Positions 61,667 through 64,000 of a DNA stretch of 64,000 nucleotides are shown here, one piece after another (the stretch's first letter is position 1; each line of letters begins with the position of its first letter). The notes beneath the pieces were generated by a model. The model was not told where the DNA came from and searched no databases. It saw only the letters and a list, made by a program, of their open reading frames with translations. The translations under genes and the position numbers were made by a program. Source of the DNA: Desulfuromonas sp. (lineage in GTDB: Bacteria; Desulfobacterota; Desulfuromonadia; Desulfuromonadales; SZUA-401); the NCBI GenBank assembly GCA_002869605.1, contig PKUI01000170.1, positions 1 to 64,000 on the forward strand, given 5' to 3'.

Positions 61667-64000
61667 ATGTCTGTCGCCGAACTGGTTGTCCGCAGCTATC
61701 TCAAGCTCCAGCGCCACCGCTGGCCACTCGGCCTGGCGTGCGCCGTGTTGATCCTGACGTGTGTTCTCGGTGCCGCCAACATCGACATGGAAGAGGATAT
61801 CGCGGCGATGCTCCCAGACCGTGGCAGCAACGTTACGCGCGACTTCGAGCTGCTGCAACGCGCCCCGTTTGCACGCCGTGCGGTGATCAACCTCAGCAGC
61901 CACGACGACGATCTGCAGGGGCTGATCAGCGCTGCCGACCGCTTCGTCGCCGAACTCGATCCGCAGCTGTTCGGCACGGTCCGCAGCGGCCCCGACCAGG
62001 CCCTGCAGACACGCCTGCTGCCGTGGATCTCCCGGGCAATGCCTGCGCTGCTGAGCGCCGCCGAACTCGAAGCGGTGACCACCGAGCTGGAACAGGGAGG
62101 CGTGGAGAAGCGTCTCGAGGAGAACTACGCCAAGCTGCTCGCCCCCGAGGGGTGGGCACTGAAAAGGCTGATCCGCCGCGACCCGCTCGGGTTGACCACC
62201 GGCGCACTGGAAAAGCTGCGTTATCTCAACCTGATCCCCGGCATGCGCATGGTTAACGGCCATTTCGTCAGCACCGACGGCCGCAACGTGCTGCTGCTGG
62301 CCGAACCGACCATCGCCATCACCGACTCTGCCGGTGCGCGCCGCCTCGAAGAGGCGTTTGCCCAGGCGAGCCGCACGCTGCCGCCCGGCATCGACGCCAA
62401 CCTGATCAGCGGGCACCGTTACACCCTGGCCAACGCCGAAGCGATCCAGGCTGACCTGTGGCTGATCCTGAGCGTCTCGAGCCTCGGCATCCTGGCCCTG
62501 TTTGCGCTGTTTCTGCGCAGCATCCGCGCGCTGTTCGTGTTTCTGCTGCCAATCTGCGTGGTCTGTATCGCCGCGCTGGCGGTCGCCGCCCTGTTCCCGG
62601 TGGTCTCGGCGATCACCATCGGCTTTGGCGCGGTGCTGCTCGGCATCACCATCGACTTCGGGCTGCATGTCTATTTCGCCCTGCGCCACGGCGACTCCCC
62701 TCCCCAGGAGCGGTTGCGCGGGGTGGTACGCCCGGTACTGTTCGGCGGCCTGACCACCCTGGCCGCCTTCGCCGTGCTGCTCGGCTCCGACCTGCCGGGA
62801 CAGCGCCAACTCGCGGTCTTCTCCATCGTCGGCATCGCCGTCGCCCTGCTGCTGGCGCTCTGGGTGCTCCCGCACCTGGTGCCGAGCGGCGGTGCCCCGG
62901 AACTGGCGAGCCGAGCTGCCGAGTGGAGACGCCCCAGGCACCGTAAGCTCCTGCTCGGCCTCTGGCTGGGCGTGCTGCTCGTGTGCGTTTTTCAGGCCGG
63001 GGGCCTCAAGATTAACGGCGACCTGCGCAGCATGAGCCTGGTCCCCGAGGAACTGGCTCAGGCAGAGCAGCAACTGCGCGACACCTGGGGCGACTTCCGC
63101 GGCATGGCCATGCTCTGGAGCGAAGGGGCCGACGCGCAGGAGAGCCTGGCGCTCAATTACCGGCTCTTTGAGCTGTTGCGAGAGCAGTACCCGGAACAGA
63201 CCCCGGTCAGCCTCGCGCCGCTGCTGCCGCCACGGCAGGTCCAGGAAGCGAACATCGCCAACTGGCAGAACTTCTGGCAGGGCTCCCGCGGAGAGGCGAT
63301 CCTCGCCCGGCTGCGCGCCAGGTCACAGGAACTCGGCTTCAACGAAAGGGCCTTCGCGCCATTCTTCACGAGCCTTCAGGAAACGGTTGAAGTTGAGACC
63401 CTCGACGGACTGGCGCAAGCGGGGCTCGCCGAGGTGAGCCGCTCGCTGGCCGACAACGGCAACGCTCTGCTGACCCTGATGCCCGACCATCACGGCCTCA
63501 CCAAACAGGTTGCCCAACACTTTCCGGCAGGGGTGGTCGTGGTCTCACCGAGCGGATTCCGCGCTGAGCTGAGCGACGCCATCGGCCACGATTTCAAACG
63601 CTTCATCCTCTCGGCCATGGTCGCCGTCGGCCTGCTGCTGACGATCCTGTTCCGCAACCTGCGCACCATTCTGCTGGCGGCAGTGCCGGTTCTTAGCGGG
63701 CTGGTGGTGATGTTCGGGGTGATGGCGAGTGTCGGCATGAGCTTCAACCTGTTCAACGTGATCGCAACCATCCTGGTCATCGGCCTCGGCATCGACTACG
63801 GTATCTTCATGGTCTGCCGCCTGAGAGACGGTCTCGATCGCGCCACCGACCGCGCGGTGCTGGTTTCGGGGTTGACCACCCTGGCCGGATTCGTAGCACT
63901 GGCGCTGGCCCGACACCCGGCGCTGCATTCGATCGGGGTCACCGTACTGCTCGGCATCGGCGCGGCACTGCCGACGGCGTTGCTGGTGATTCCGGCCCTG
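61667..64000 (+). CDS. MMPL/RND-superfamily exporter of the aryl-polyene cluster (3' end cut)
   Basis: The frame from ATG 61667 is open to the window end (778 codons, no stop). Start MSVAELVVRSYLKLQRHRWPLGLACAVLIL is TM1. A five-helix bundle lies at ~265-405 with ITIGFGAVLLGITIDFGLHVYFALRHGD, a second large loop follows, and the second bundle (~640 on) has VIATILVIGLGIDYGIFMVCRLRD. This GxxxDYG/DFG pattern is the MMPL proton-relay region. It would flip or export the aryl-polyene lipid, handing it to the LolA-like carrier. The complete gene would need about 10-40 more codons, judging by family size. Confidence 0.92.
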   Translation, partial: MSVAELVVRSYLKLQRHRWPLGLACAVLILTCVLGAANIDMEEDIAAMLPDRGSNVTRDFELLQRAPFARRAVINLSSHDDDLQGLISAADRFVAELDPQLFGTVRSGPDQALQTRLLPWISRAMPALLSAAELEAVTTELEQGGVEKRLEENYAKLLAPEGWALKRLIRRDPLGLTTGALEKLRYLNLIPGMRMVNGHFVSTDGRNVLLLAEPTIAITDSAGARRLEEAFAQASRTLPPGIDANLISGHRYTLANAEAIQADLWLILSVSSLGILALFALFLRSIRALFVFLLPICVVCIAALAVAALFPVVSAITIGFGAVLLGITIDFGLHVYFALRHGDSPPQERLRGVVRPVLFGGLTTLAAFAVLLGSDLPGQRQLAVFSIVGIAVALLLALWVLPHLVPSGGAPELASRAAEWRRPRHRKLLLGLWLGVLLVCVFQAGGLKINGDLRSMSLVPEELAQAEQQLRDTWGDFRGMAMLWSEGADAQESLALNYRLFELLREQYPEQTPVSLAPLLPPRQVQEANIANWQNFWQGSRGEAILARLRARSQELGFNERAFAPFFTSLQETVEVETLDGLAQAGLAEVSRSLADNGNALLTLMPDHHGLTKQVAQHFPAGVVVVSPSGFRAELSDAIGHDFKRFILSAMVAVGLLLTILFRNLRTILLAAVPVLSGLVVMFGVMASVGMSFNLFNVIATILVIGLGIDYGIFMVCRLRDGLDRATDRAVLVSGLTTLAGFVALALARHPALHSIGVTVLLGIGAALPTALLVIPAL

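Overview
The window looks like chromosomal DNA of an anaerobic, respiring delta-type bacterium (Desulfuromonadales/Geobacterales-like). This rests on gene content, not on a database match: a HybA/HybB hydrogenase electron-transfer module, a sodium:solute symporter with its DUF4212 partner, a GEMM-like riboswitch, many sensory proteins, a U32 Fe-S protein and no obvious oxygen-dependent enzymes. The backbone is GC-rich with tight operons (many ATGA stop/start overlaps). A block from about 25.4 to 34 kb is clearly more AT-rich.

Layout: 0-1.9 kb, the end of a hydrogenase operon. 2-3.9 kb, a probable cyclic-dinucleotide riboswitch ahead of a large secreted protein. 4-7.7 kb, a chemoreceptor, a Spy-like periplasmic protein and a small protein. 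7.9-15.7 kb, a Bae-like operon (kinase, outer-membrane factor, adaptor, RND pump, regulator). 15.8-16.8 kb, a pirin and a small membrane protein. 16.9-23.5 kb (minus), a compact six-gene operon: YceI-like protein, type III polyketide synthase, MMPL exporter, secreted protein, U32 Fe-S protein and methyltransferase. This is a plausible anaerobic route to a methylated, hydroxylated phenolic lipid. 23.6-25.2 kb, a PAS-GAF kinase.

25.4-34.0 kb is a genomic island in tRNA-Thr(CGT), bounded by a perfect 74-bp direct repeat. It carries a tyrosine integrase, an IS256-family element, a sensor kinase broken by one in-frame TAA, and receivers with an unusual Cys motif, one of them frameshifted.

34.4-43.0 kb is the most unusual part: a radical-SAM peptide-modification locus. 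It holds a small secreted protein with two calcium-type loops, two radical SAM/SPASM enzymes, a SPASM-only partner, a predicted Tat-exported lipoprotein whose mature part is a Tyr/Thr/Asn repeat (41 Tyr in 112 residues, 20 Tyr-x-Asn/Asp triads), a carbamoyltransferase, a two-domain glycosyltransferase and a small lipoprotein. I read it as a cytosolic radical-SAM-modified, possibly glycosylated and carbamoylated, surface-anchored repeat lipoprotein. I do not recognise it as a described system.

43.3-50.7 kb: a small Cys-rich protein, a GcvR-like ACT protein, a CBS/DUF294 protein, the symporter with its small subunit, and an IclR regulator. 51.2-64 kb: an aryl-polyene-type cluster (ketoreductase, two ketosynthases, ACP, FAD oxidoreductase, acyltransferase, acyl-activating enzyme, aromatic ammonia lyase, dehydratase, LolA-like carrier, MMPL exporter cut by the window end).
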